A stretch of DNA of 64,000 nucleotides from Bimastos eiseni (taxonomy: Eukaryota; Annelida; Clitellata; Crassiclitellata; Lumbricidae). Numbering within the stretch: position 1 is the first letter of the stretch; each line of letters opens with the position of its first letter. Positions 1 to 39,100 of this stretch are shown here, in pieces. The translations under genes were made by a program, and so were the position numbers. Under the pieces are notes generated by a model that did no database searches, was not told the DNA's origin, and was given only the letters and a program-made list of their open reading frames with translations. The stretch is from contig OY365819.1 of assembly GCA_959347315.1 (NCBI GenBank), forward strand, positions 20,854,471 to 20,918,470, read 5' to 3'.

Positions 1-429
1 TATAAAGCGCCTCTTCAAGTACTCTACTCAGAGATGCCCCCCAGTCAAACCTCAGCCCAAAAGGTAGATTTCAGAGTAGACTGTATTGGTTTTCATGCCA
101 TTGGCTGACCTGTGTGTTTTGACCTTGGATGGGCACAGCAAGTTTCCAACAAGTATCTTAACTTTATAGTTTTTGGGTCCGTACTAACGGTAATACTGGC
201 TGGCACTCTGTTAACTATCTGCATTCAGGAGTCTGTGAAAGTTTGCACATTTACTACATTAAAATCTAACAATGGCATTGCTCAGCAGTACAATCTGAAT
301 TTTTCTATTAAAGTATTTATTATGAACAACAAGGATACACTGATGATGCATATTTGCTTTCTCCTAGAGAAATCCATAACTCTAGTCCTCTAATGCATTC
401 AAATGTGTAAGTTTCTTGATGCCCAGCCA

Positions 430-545
430 TCCAGTTTCAGTTTAATGGTAAATGTGATAATAAAGATCATTAGCGTCACTCTCCTCCTTTATCCTGGCTT
501 GGGGCTGGCACTGTCAGAGTACGACAGTATGTGTGTCACAGCCAG
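430..545 (+). repeat. Dispersed short repeat, family 3
   Basis: Shares AGTTTAA near its start, GATCATTAGCGT, CCTCCTTTATCC and GGGCTGGCACTGTCAGAGT with the copies at 1994-2215 (reverse) and 30735-30858 (forward). Confidence 0.7.
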
Positions 546-921
546 TCAGCCATCCGTGCGGCACATATGCTGTTTAAATGTTCATGGATTTTGTTCTATC
601 TATGGTTGTGCTTCACTCATATAAATTCAAATTTGTAGCTACGAATACAAAGTAGGCTTAATTGTACCTGTCGTGACCATCCCTGTCGATCTGGTCGCGA
701 ACTACGAACATTGACCTTTTGTAACTTACTGCGGTTTGTCAGTTTGTTTCTCATTAAACAAAGATGTACACTCGTAAGCATATCAATATTTCCTAAGCAT
801 CTGACACCAGTCATTTTGTGATATAAAGGATAAAACAAGTACAAAGTTTTAAGATGACACCTCTCAAGACTCTTCTTGATGCCTTTGTCTTCGGCTTACA
901 TAAATCTTACTTGCATAATTT

Positions 922-968
922 AACATAATGGAAAATTAACAGTCAGACTGTTAATTTTCCATTATGTT
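922..968. repeat. Perfect hairpin, 23-bp arms
   Basis: Arms 922-944 and 946-968 are exact reverse complements around a single base. Confidence 0.97.
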
Positions 969-1150
969 GATAATAACAATTGGAATTATAAAAACAAACC
1001 CATCTAGACAGACAGGTGATTGTTTCAACTGCGTTGTACTGGTTGATATGAAGACGAAAGTATTCCATCTTCTGCCCGGGTTTCCTCGTAACCAGTTCTC
1101 GACCCTATAATGTATCATCTGTTCAAATCAGTCATCAGGATAGAATAATT

Positions 1151-1381
1151 CTTGAAATTTTATATCATCCTTCTTCCAACATCTTTTGCTCAGAAGTGCA
1201 CCCGCCTCTACGGCACAATTGCAGTTGTACTACAGAAGGACTTGTGCAATTGTGCGGGAAGGACTTGCTCAAAGTCCCTACACAGTGACTGACGCCTCGG
1301 ACGAGGGTCGAACCCGCTCACTCAGCGCACACTGAGTGTTACGGGCCGACCGCTTTAACCGATCAGTCACTGTGCTACACA
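1151..1381 (-). repeat. tRNA-derived SINE, family 1
   Basis: Read on the minus strand it opens GTAGCACAGTGACTGATCGG, has an A-box-like GATCGGTTAAAGCGG, a B box GGGTTCGACCC, a conserved body with CACAATTGCA, and ends near GATATAAAATTTCAAG. It is the most complete of at least seven copies in the window. Confidence 0.85.
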
Positions 1382-1764
1382 ATTAGGATGACCTAGCAAT
1401 AAGTAATTATGAACACTGTTGGAAGCTTTGCTACAGAATGCCACATCATCGAATATGAACGAACTCTGACAGATAACACGGTCACAAACTACCCAAATTA
1501 TGGCTTCAAGTTAGGTTGAGATTCCACGAGAGTAAGTAACCCAGAGATAGGTAGAAGACAGCCTTCTGAAGCGGCAAAATATTTTATGATCTAATTTTAT
1601 CGCATTTCATGTTACATGTAAGCACCACAAGAATAGTTAAACCACAATTCTTTATGATGTCAAAAAATGTGTCTTATGTTCCTCTTTTGATGTCAGCTGC
1701 TCTTCGTTTGTCTCCTCAAAAATCAATATCAGACGAGTAAAATGAGGAGTCAGAGAACCAGGGC

Positions 1765-1935
1765 CATATCGAGGGGGGCAGCGGGGCTATGGCCCATGGT
1801 GCAAATGTGGAAAGGGAGCAAATTTAGGATGGAATCACTTATTATTCCATAAAATGCACTATTTTAAAAAATGTGGGGCCCTGGGGGGCCAGATTGATGC
1901 TAGGCACAGGGCGCAGTTATAGCTTGGTAGGGGCC
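1765..1935. repeat. Dispersed repeat, family 4, copy A
   Basis: Shares TTATTATTCCATAAAATGCA and CCAGATTGATGCTAGGCACA in the same order with 9318-9465. Class unknown. Confidence 0.75.
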
Positions 1936-1993
1936 TGCAAAGGACAATTAACATAAGAAGCAACAAAAAAACAACAGAAAGAAGAAACTTCAC

Positions 1994-2215
1994 TGCTTTC
2001 ACTTTGGCAGCACCAGTCCCAAGCCTGGACAAAGGAGGAGGGTAATCCTAATGATCTTTGACATCACACAGTGTTGTTAAACTGAAGCAACTACTACTAA
2101 TTATGTTATTAACTCCGCCACTGCTCGCACTCTGGCAGTGCCAGTCCCATGCTTGGATATAAGAGGAGGGCAACACTAATGATCTTTGTTATCGTGCCGT
2201 GTTATTAAAATGAAA
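1994..2215 (-). repeat. Two adjacent reverse copies of family 3
   Basis: Two copies (about 1994-2090 and 2112-2215) in the same orientation, each with GCCAGTCCCA or ACCAGTCCCA, GGAGGAGGG and CTAATGATCTTTG. Their adjacency suggests insertion next to each other or duplication. Confidence 0.7.
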
Positions 2216-2740
2216 CTAGCACTAACTAAAAGAAGAGATCTGATCTCACGTAATCTGCTTTGTTCATTTGGAGGCAGAGAGGTGAAGGGAGTTTTGGTTT
2301 CTCTACATGCAGATAAAAGTATCCACCTACAGAAGAAATACATAAAATCAAGTCATAACAAATGGTTTATACAATTTTGTGTTTATAATGATCCTCCAAC
2401 TCACATATGGCCCATGGGCAGATGTTAAGTGGCCCACCCAAGCTTGCAGAATTAACAATTTTTGTAAATATGAAGTGAAGATAAGTCACTGACCTATTTT
2501 CATAGCTATCCGGCTTATCATTTAACAATGTGAACACATGTTATACATAGATGCGATAATTCACTATGATTATTTGATATTACAATGTTAGTAATAGTTT
2601 TCAAATAATTTGGCTGTTGCCTTTGAGTTTACTGGTGTGTGGCTTCAAGAATAATTTGCTCAGTGGCCCTCAGAGTCAAAGAGGTTGGACAGCACTGCTC
2701 TATGACATTGCATTGCAATAAATCAATTCTGGTGTAAATG

Positions 2741-2808
2741 TTTGAAGCAACTGGGAGAACTGCTCCTTGAATGGCTTATCTGGAGAAACTGCTCTGTTAA
2801 TGGCCTAC

Positions 2809-2829
<21 letters not shown>
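2741..2829. repeat. 29-bp tandem repeat of the CFAP61 exon 23 exon-intron junction
   Basis: On minus: AGGAGCAGTTCTTCCAG then GTAGGCCATT at the true junction, repeated as CAGAGCAGTTTCTCCAG with ATAAGCCATT and AGGAGCAGTTCTCCCAG with TTGC. The two intronic copies have lost the GT donor. Confidence 0.85.
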
Positions 2830-30502
<27,673 letters not shown>

Positions 30503-30734
30503 TCTACAGAACAAGAACAAAACAAATGCATTTCCCAACCATGAGAACAATGTACCATGCCTGAAGTAATTCGAATCACACATCCATCAATTGTATCACT
30601 GCCATTGACTTTTTCACCCCGTGCAGAGCACCCTTTCCTACAGCGTTATACAAATCGCATTAGTAAACGTACATGCACTTCACGTCGTATGTTATCTTTT
30701 GACATGCTGAGGTGGAACCTAGCGCTAAACGATC

Positions 30735-30858
30735 CGGTTGGTTGGTTGGTTAGTTGCAGTTTAACGACACTGTGTGATAACATAAAATCATTAGCGTCGC
30801 CCTCCTCCTTTATCCCGACTTGGGACTGGCACTGTCAGAGTGCAAACAGTGGTTAAAC
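30735..30858 (+). repeat. Family 3 repeat upstream of CFAP61
   Basis: GGTTGGTTGGTTAGTTGC followed by TTTAACGACACTGTGTGA, CATTAGCGTCGCCCTCC and GGGACTGGCACTGTCAGAG; the fullest copy of this family. Confidence 0.7.
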
Positions 30859-31564
30859 GATCCTCTCGGTTTATAAACGCACCCCAATACTGTACGTTTT
30901 CCTCACGCTAATACCTGTCTTGTTGTTGCCTTTCAGATCCCTCCAAGACCCGGACGACGAAAGACAACACAACAAATAAAGACCGAAGAACCAAAGACGA
31001 AGAAACAAAAGACAGAAAATAAACACTGAACAATTATGTACAAATTAGCCTAAAAAGACTTTGTTCATGTTATCCATGCTGTATTGTGCCTGTATAATAT
31101 ATTAACAGAGCCTGACGCATATCATCCTTGTCATGAATGCGTCGTTAAATAAATTTATATCAGACAGTGTACGTTTTCCTATGCTAATAGTGATAATCCG
31201 TTTTTCACATTCCTCGCATAAAAAAACTTAACAAATTTATCATCCTGCCATTCAGTCATCCAGCCGCAGCACCACCATGAGCAGGTTCACAGCACCCATG
31301 GTGACGGAGCACCCTCGTTTTAAAGTACTAGTCTACGCAAAGACCAGCTAGCTTATGGTTAAGCATACACTGAATAAAACGAATTTTTAATACCTTAATT
31401 TCCCTTTGAAATAAAAGTAACCGTATTTTTTTGCACTTCTCGACTGCACCGCTTTAAGTTGCTACGGCAACGGCATTGGCTGCTTGAGGATACCATGCAT
31501 ATAAGTAAGTAAGTATCGTGCCATGGCGCTTAATAACTATGCACATGTATTGCATTGTACTTGT

Positions 31565-31860
31565 TGATTTATAAAGCGCCACTCACTGTTCAACTTAATC
31601 AGAGGCGCTCCCATTGTGACAATCCACATGGAAAAAGGTCTTAACAGTACAGACAGAAGCATAATTACATGTAATCAAGATCAAGGAACGAGTCGTAGAG
31701 GGAACATCTCTTCATATCAAAGGGCCAACAGATTAATAAGCACGGTATTTAGCAGTATAAGTCCGAGTTCGAGGTTCTAAGAAGTCTTGACGGTCTAAAG
31801 AACGGAGAGACCGACCAGAGGCTTTCAAAGAGGACGTCGGACCAGGTCTCATGCATTCGC
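31565..31860 (-). mobile_element. LINE 3'-end fragment
   Basis: TTTATAAAGCGCCACTCACT and TAATCAGAGGCGCTCCCATT on plus, then a decayed coding part. It lies in the CFAP61 to RPL36 intergenic region. Confidence 0.65.
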
Positions 31861-32239
31861 TAAGTCACTCGATCGTTCATTCTAAACATGTCTACTGCGC
31901 TCCCTTGAACGAGATATCCAGGAGCACAAGTATATGCAAGACAAATGCATACATGTGTGCAATTGCATACGAATGGTTGGATGATAATGAACCTTATTGT
32001 CTAGATAAAACGAACATAATTATAAGTTAGTGATATGGTGACAATTTCCTAATAATTTATTTAATTTTGAAATATAGATTAGACGAAATTTTGCAATGCT
32101 TAAGTTAATACATGCATGTGCCATCATACGATTCATGCCATGTATAGAACACTTTAGTAAAATTATTCTAATGACAGCGCACTTTGAAGAAGATTAAAAC
32201 AATGAATAGCTGGTTTAAGACTTTAAGCAAAGAAAGCAA

Positions 32240-32530
32240 GCTATAGTCATGTCATGTCACATCATCATCGTCGCTTCGCGACGGTTGACTACATGAATGG
32301 GAGAGTGATGTCCAATGCTTTCTGTCTCTTACGATGTTCATTAAGCTTGTGCCTCTTAAAACAGTCCACGCCATGACATTGTCAAACCAGCAGATTCTGA
32401 GTCTTCCACGACTTCGGCTTCCTTCCACTATACCCAACATCACACTGTTCTTAATACTGTCTTTAGGCTGTCTCACGATGTGCCCGAAGTACACAGTTTT
32501 CTGGATTTGCTGTGGCCCAAGAGCTTGCAG
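32240..32530 (-). mobile_element. LINE C-terminal fragment of a second class
   Basis: The minus frame reads YFGHIVRQPKDSIKNSVMLG, then VEGSRSRGRLRICWFDNV and DRKHWTSLSHSC: the FGH-R, G-R-RGRPR--W-D, DR--W pattern at the C-terminus of many non-LTR elements. The tail side on plus begins CATGTCATGTCACATCATC. Confidence 0.75.
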
Positions 32531-32637
32531 TCAACTTTCGCCATTTTATACACTTGCTATAGCCAAATAACGATTATTATAATATTCATAGGCTTAGGCA
32601 CAGGAAAAACAGTAGTTGTAAATAAGAGATGAAATAT

Positions 32638-32643
32638 TTTATT
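32638..32643 (-). promoter_or_regulatory. Poly(A) signal behind the 84-residue frame
   Basis: AATAAA on the minus strand, 15 bases downstream of the stop codon at 32659. Confidence 0.45.
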
Positions 32644-32658
32644 TACAATTCATAAATA

Positions 32659-32913
32659 CTATAAATCTTCGAATTTGCATTGAAACTTCATTACAATACG
32701 AAGGTCTCGTTCAAAATCAATGCGCCACAAAACATCCGATCTAACTTGTTCATATTTAGAATCTTTCAGCGCCATATTGCTTCCGCAGAGTGGTGTATCG
32801 TTCTTTTTGGCTGTTCTATATAGAAGGTATGGTTTGGAAGGTTTTGACATTTTTAATCGAAAGTCATCCGTAATTCCGTATAGCCTCTTGCAATACGTAA
32901 CTAAAATTTTCAT
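32659..32913 (-). CDS. Unrecognised small protein, 84 residues
   Basis: Not recognised. An intact frame from ATG at 32913 to TAG at 32659 encodes a basic, hydrophilic protein with no signal peptide or membrane segment; it contains YCKRLYGI near the start and WRIDFERDLRIV near the end. An AATAAA (32638-32643 on the plus strand, read in reverse) lies 15 bases behind the stop, an arrangement unlikely by chance. The frame stands head-to-head with RPL36, about 510 bp from its start codon, so the two could share a promoter region. It could also be the last exon of a longer gene, since the ATG is preceded by CAG. Real-gene status is inference. Confidence 0.4.
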   Translation of the reverse strand: MKILVTYCKRLYGITDDFRLKMSKPSKPYLLYRTAKKNDTPLCGSNMALKDSKYEQVRSDVLWRIDFERDLRIVMKFQCKFEDL

Positions 32914-33426
32914 CACTGCTTCTCTCTTTGTACATCAGCGTGTGATATTTCTACAGTATATATTAATGCAGTGAATTTAAACGTGAAACTGTTGCACACT
33001 ACACAAATGTTCTGAAATACCGTCACTAAAGCATTTCGTCACATGTTTAGAAAACGTTTATACGATATTTATTAGGTGGAATAAATCACTTGTTAATGTT
33101 TCGAGTTAGTCGCTATGTCGCGTGCTTAAATCGGATTTTTTTTGGATAACTCAAACTGAAATTTGCGTTCTAACATTGTTTGGCAAGCTCATTTAGCAGC
33201 GAATTCAAGAATCGGGAAAATCTTAGACCAGATAATAAATGTTCACATTTTGCAACAGTGTAATTGGTTTGTGCTGTTAATGCTGTTGTGCAGTTAATAA
33301 TACGATAAACTAAATTGTTTTTAGAAACAAACTAGGAACAAACTTGTGAAAAACATACTAGATGCTCGAATGTAATAAATACTTGAATGTCCTGAAGTCT
33401 AACTGTGGTATGTTTTATTAGGGAAA

Positions 33427-35131
33427 ATGGCGATCATTTATGACATGGCGATCGGCCTTAAGAAAGGCCACAAGGTGACAGCAAATACAACAAAGCCTCG
33501 TCCATCAAGAAGGAAGGGGGTAAGAAAACTAGCAATTTGGCCAGTGCTGGATAAAAACAAAGATATTAGTGATGTGGTTTGTGTATGACAACAGAATGCA
33601 CTCTATATTATGTCTTTGCGCTATATAATGTGTTTATTGATTTCACTGTTGATTACTTGCTGAGTGTGTTTCATTATGATATTGCTGCAGAGCGCCACCA
33701 TTCTATTTGAGTTCATTTGTTGATAGCTATAATTATTATGTGCCAAAAGACCCCTAGTCTAGTGGTAGAACTAAACACTTAAAACAGCTGAAAAGATGCC
33801 AAAAAAGCACAAAGAAATTACTTCTGCAGCCTTGTATCGAAAAACTACCCTAACCGACCCTCGCGATGCTTGCTCTGACCCTAACGTACGTCTTTTTCGA
33901 TATCTTTTCAGCGTATTATAGATGATCCTCTATCGTCTCTTTTACCGGCCTGTCGTGGTGTTGTTTGTGATTTTTGGAATTCAGTGTGTTTGTATGTGGG
34001 GTTTAGTTATGGAGTGAACATTAAAATCTGAACATTGTCTTACAGGCTCTTACCAAGCGTGCTCGATTTGTGCGTGACCTTGTACGAGAAGTTACTGGAT
34101 TTGCTCCTTATGAGAAGAGAGTACAGGAATTGCTGAAAGTCAGCAAAGACAAGCGGGCACTGAAGTTCTGCAAAAAGAGGGTACGTTTGAATTTTAAAAA
34201 ATGAAACCAATTATTTTGTTAGAAACATGTTGTTTTAAGATAGATATCAATTTATAATTGTAACAAGGCTGCTATAAAATATTACATGTATATATAGTAT
34301 TGTATTTATACAGTATTGTTTCAAGATTTCTGCTCTACTTGCATTGCAACAAACAGCTGTTATAAAATGAATGCACTGGGAGGAATATCTGATGGCACTT
34401 GCCCAACCTTTGTGGTTGAGGCTTAGAAAATAAGAGCATGCCTTACAAAAAAAAGTGCACATTGAAGAATCCAATTAGCTCATGGTAGTATTATGTAGCA
34501 CAATAACTTCATTTAGCTTATTTGTTTTCATCTCTTCAGGAAAATCCATTTATTTATTTATTTTTTCTATTGTTTCTTTTGTACAGTTATCTTAAATCAT
34601 TCCATCTTAAAAAAAATGAATGCAGAGTATTTAAAATGTTCATAGTTCGCAACTAATGAATACTAGCTATCTTTTTAATCTGTACTAAAGGTAATGGTTT
34701 GGTGAAAAACATAAAAGCTATCTCTGCATTGCATCTGTAAATAAAAAAACTGCTTGTAATAGAAAACAATGGGTCATATATAAGCCTGAATGATGCAGGT
34801 CTAATGACCTGTCTTGGTTGTAATTTTGACACCTCAACAGTAATGTCTACGAAACGATATTACTGTGTAGGTGTCAAAAGGTCAACAATATTGTATTCAC
34901 AATATTGTTTGTACCAACTGCTATGGTGATTCAATAAACGAATAAGTTCATGAGGATTGCTATATATTATATAAACCTAGAGTTCTTAATTGCTAACTTT
35001 ATTGGCTGTGTCAAAAGATGGTGTGGTTGTTTTTGTAGCTCGGCAGAACACTGCGTGCCAAGCGAAAGAGGGAAGAGATGTCCGTCGTCTTGCAGAAGAT
35101 GCGTAAAGCCCAGGCTCATGCGCCCAAGTAA
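33427..35131 (+). CDS. RPL36: RPL36, 60S ribosomal protein eL36 (3 coding exons)
   Basis: Component of the large ribosomal subunit. Exons 33427-33519, 34046-34180 and 35039-35131 join in phase 0 to 106 codons (human 105). The protein opens with [18 protein letters not shown], continues with [19 protein letters not shown] and the near-invariant [14 protein letters not shown], and ends in a Lys/Arg-rich tail [18 protein letters not shown], all hallmarks of eL36. All junctions are canonical (donors GTAAGA and GTACGT; acceptors TACAG and TGTAG). A further acceptor (TTATTAG) sits six bases before the ATG, so a non-coding first exon lies upstream, as usual for ribosomal protein genes. Introns are about 0.53 and 0.86 kb; both hold inverted repeats. 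Confidence 0.98.
33787..33912. repeat. Nested inverted repeats in RPL36 intron 1
   Basis: Outer arms GCTGAAAAGAT / ATCTTTTCAGC (33787-33797, 33902-33912), inner arms TATCGAAAAA / TTTTTCGATA (33835-33844, 33893-33902), all exact. Possibly a small element. Confidence 0.8.
34824..34879. repeat. Inverted repeat in RPL36 intron 2
   Basis: TTTTGACACCTCAACAGTAA and a partner at 34859-34879 with two mismatches; loop about 14 bp. Confidence 0.85.
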
Positions 35132-35177
35132 CAAGACAGCAATGACTTTTCACCTTTCCAGTGAAAAACAACTATTA

Positions 35178-35183
35178 AATAAA
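35178..35183 (+). promoter_or_regulatory. RPL36: RPL36 poly(A) signal
   Basis: AATAAA 46 bases after the RPL36 stop codon, giving a short 3' UTR typical of ribosomal protein mRNAs. Confidence 0.85.
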
Positions 35184-36176
35184 GTTTTTCTGAAATGATC
35201 TGTGTCGTTTTGTTGATATCTATCAGCTATATTTTAAAGCTGTAATGGGTGTAGTATTTCTTATTATTTATACCAGTATTGCCAGGCAATGAGTTTTGCT
35301 GATGGTTCAAATGAATTGTTAGGTGTATATACATCCTTGTTGATGGATACGAGCATTGTCCAATGGCCTGTTTTTTAGGCTGATTTCATTTATTCGGATT
35401 TTGGCCTTTTTCTTTTGGTAAACTATTTGCATTGTACTGAGCGTTGCTGTGATGCTCCCAGAGTGACCTCAATATAAGCCTTGTACCCTTCATCACTAGT
35501 CCTTTTAAATGCATTTACTGGATCATCTTGGTGGGACAAATGACACTAATTTCTTAGCAAATACTTGTTGCATGCTGAAGGAATTTGAGAACTTGAGATG
35601 GTGGTGTCTGGGAGTTTTGGTTAGAGAAAAGTCTGGAGGATATATATTAGCTTGGTAATTTCCAGAGGGCAGTTTTGAGGCATTCTCTTTTTTTAGGATT
35701 TTATGTACTAAATATGTAACACTACACAAATGGAACCAAGTCTGTGTTTTGTCAGCAAGTCTTAACTTGACACATTAACGAGTTGTATTTATTAATTTGA
35801 TATTCCAGTCAACTTTAACTCATTCATTATTTATTTTCAAAGTGGGTAGATCAGGTTTCCAGTACTGTATACCTACCTTTCACCATTACACGAGCCCCTT
35901 TTATTTATAGATTTAGCAGTCCTTGACATGACAAAATGCTTCCATGGCATGGTTCCATAAACCTCAAATGGAGGCCATAACCCTATTGCCTCGCCACTGA
36001 ATGCAACCATGCTGAGGTATCCATAGTTCTGAGAGATGGACAGAAAATGATGAATTTGTCATAGGGTATTGCCTATCTATCCCAGAATTCTGCCTGTTGG
36101 CCCTTATGAACTCCACAAATCTTTAGTTCATGATTACAATTTCTTACAGTTACATTAATCAAGCTGTTTAACATAT
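35184..36176. other. Intergenic region between convergent RPL36 and NCOA6
   Basis: No coding frame, no repeat family recognised and no structured RNA seen. Confidence 0.6.
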
Positions 36177-39100
36177 TTTATTTGACAACAAATTTGCATA
36201 AGATCAGTTACCACAATTACAGAAACCACAAAACAAGGCATGTTACGAGATTTTCAAGGTTCAGAGTAAACTTCCAACACATCATTTTGGCAGTTTTGAG
36301 TGCAGCCAATTTACAGATTGCATCAAAATACACTATTCGAAATCATTCCATCAATTACTGTTCAAAACTGCACAAAACAGACTAGTAAATATTTCTTGAC
36401 AATACAACAGTTTATCTTAGTTATTTTATATTCTATCAACATACCATACCCTCCCAAAGTATAAATTCATCAATAGCATGCCTAATTCTTCAACATTTGT
36501 AATCAACTTATCAAGTAGCAATACTTTTGCAACAGGCCAGCTGTTTCTCCTAGAATATTAAATGGTGAAACTTAACTGCACATATGTAGTACGTAGTACT
36601 AAATAAATGTTAAATAATATGAACAATAGCATTGTGCATATTATTATATATAGATATAAAGTGAACAGTGAAAGTGAAGAGGTTTAAAATCTGAGACACT
36701 TAATTTTTAAGGTTGCTCCATGTTCCTTAGTTGCTTCAATTATGTTTCAAATCTACCCACAAGTATAGCCTACACAGAGCGGACATGAAATTATGTACTC
36801 TACTGTTCCTTCTTCCATACAGTAGTCTGCTGATTACACTCCATTGATACTGGACACAGTAATTACTAATTAGTCAATGACACTACTTAAGTGTTTGGTT
36901 GTCACTTGCCCTTCATGTCCCATGTGCAGATATTCATTTGATGAGAAAACTTAAAAATACATCTAATCCTGGAAGTCTCCATCTAGGACACAGACAGAAT
37001 GACTGGTAACGTACGACCAAGTGTCACATGTAGGTAGCTAATACTGCAAAACTGCTGAAATATTGTGTTGCAAACCATATCCAGTTTTTTGCAAGGATGA
37101 ATCCCATCAAACAATGGACTCTGAATATGGAGTTACTGAGGAAAATGAATGGAATGAATAGTGGTTGAAGTTACATGGTAATGTGTTAAAAAACTTGAGT
37201 CTCTGTCATATCATTAAAAAAATGAAGACACTTCTTTCAATTAAAATAAGAACAAGACACAGGACCAGCACAAGATTTTAACCATTAAGATGCAGATAAA
37301 CATCCTCAACATATACATCTCAATTAACTCTGCCAGCAGAGATCCTGGTGCTAAACTAAAAAGTGGTCAGTCACCTTTTATCAGAACACAAGATCTTAAT
37401 TTTTAAGAGTAATAACTTTGAAAACCATTTAAATCTTCAATCATAGTGTACGAATAAAATACAATATAACTAGGATAATTAACTTTAATTTGGAATCAGT
37501 TTTCACGTGTACATAGGCAAAGGCCAATCATAGAACATTGACAAAAGCATTAACCAAAATTAATATCATATTATAGGCAAAGTTACGATATCTGCCTAGA
37601 TGTTTGTGTGGAAAACCATCCAAAATGTGATCATTGAGTTGAATGGCCTTTTGACTGAAGTGCAAAACCCACCACAACAATATGACAACTATCTTTGCAA
37701 TTATGTACAAGATAGGGCATTTCCATAACAATAATTTTTTATGGGTTTATTCCTTCACAATCAGTTTCCTAGAATCTACTATGAATAATGCACATGACAT
37801 TAGAATCGATTTTTCCACTAATTAAAATGCTATCAATCTTTAGGTAGGTGAAAAGGATTTTGAATGAAACTATATATATATATATATATATATGCATTAA
37901 GTTAACCATAAATAGCAATCTTGAAATATATATATAATGAAACATTACAGAATCCTTAAGTAAATTTTTAAAGCAGTCTTTTGACAGTAATTTATAGCCA
38001 GTGAACAATTGAGTCTCACCAATAAAGTCAAACTCAAACTGACAATCACATTTCTACATAAAACTGAATGCCCACACAAGTAATACTGATTCTTTTGTCT
38101 TCTACAAACCAATGACTAACATACTAACTACAAAGTCTGCCAGACAATGCAACTACAAATTTGCAGTCCAAATTAAGTCTGTGAAGCAAATCTGCAGAAA
38201 CGTTCTCTGAAAGTAATGGCCAGCATTTGCTGAGGACACCTTTAACATGGCACTGATTTTAAAAGACTAACCACCATATGCAATATCACAGCCAAATCCT
38301 TATCCATGGCACAGATGCATACAATTATGGCTTCACAGCTTGACATTGAATGCATCTACAAACGATGTTTACAACAGCAATTCTTTATGCATAATAAGTA
38401 CAACATGTTCTTCTAAACAGTGCACCAAATTCTGTGACTAAATTATTTTAAAGCACCACAATAACTGTATAAATAGAATTTATACAAATTTAAAAATTAC
38501 AACCCAGTTGATTAAAATGAAAATAAATATAATAATTACAGTAAGGGCACAATTGAGAGGTGCTGTGTTCTACTTTATGCACTAGTTAAAACCCACTTCC
38601 AGCCGATACTGACATTCCAAGCTTAGCATCATTCAGCCTTCTAAGTTATCAATGTTTTGAAATTTATAAATGAACTAGTATAAGGAAGTGCAAGCTAAAT
38701 CGTTGCCACATAAAAAGCCAGCGAGACTTTGTGATTTCGTTTGGAAAGCAGTTGAAAGAACACAGTGTGCTACACAAAGAATTTTAATCATTCCAAGTCT
38801 TCAAAATATTTCTTACTGAGACCATCTGAATTAGTTGCTAATCTCGCTTAAGCCATCAGTTATTCCTTGTTCAATTTGGAACTTTGAGGCCTTAGTAACA
38901 GAGACACCAATGGTAGCTGCTCCAAAGAATCCAAGAAGAAAGCAAGTTCTTTGAGAGGAACATAATGCAACACTGCAAATACATAAAACTGTTCCACAAT
39001 CCTAAAACACCATGACGGATGCTCAGTGTGTGATTTAAGAGTTGCCAGTTTTATTAATGGTTGTATTAAATAGAAGAATTAGAAAAATTGACAGACACAT

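Larger units (their letters stand above)
1..2808. other. CFAP61: CFAP61 intron 23 (partial): repeats only
   Basis: No coding exon could be found. It holds a LINE 3'-end scrap (1-60, minus), a perfect hairpin (922-968), a tRNA-derived SINE (1151-1381), two adjacent copies of a roughly 100-bp dispersed element (1994-2215) with a further copy at 430-545, and a dispersed repeat at 1765-1935 whose relative is at 9318-9465. Confidence 0.7.
30503..32637. other. Intergenic region upstream of CFAP61
   Basis: No gene supported. It should contain the CFAP61 5' UTR exon and promoter. It holds a family 3 repeat (30735-30858), a possible retroposon 3' end up to about 31165 (with CGTTAAATAAA), a LINE fragment (31565-31860) and a second-class LINE fragment (32240-32530). 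Confidence 0.6.

Noticed and set aside
1151..1381. tRNA gene
   Set aside because: A and B boxes are present, but no clover-leaf closes and the sequence continues into a conserved SINE body; the same holds for 4995-5216.
30922..31165. Last exon of another gene, with an acceptor and an AATAAA
   Set aside because: The Lys/Thr-rich frame is not recognisable, and the 3' side (CGTTAAATAAA) beside a family 3 repeat looks more like a retroposon 3' end.
33520..35038. snoRNA genes in RPL36 introns
   Set aside because: No convincing paired C/D boxes or H/ACA motifs; TGATG-like words lack partners at proper spacing.
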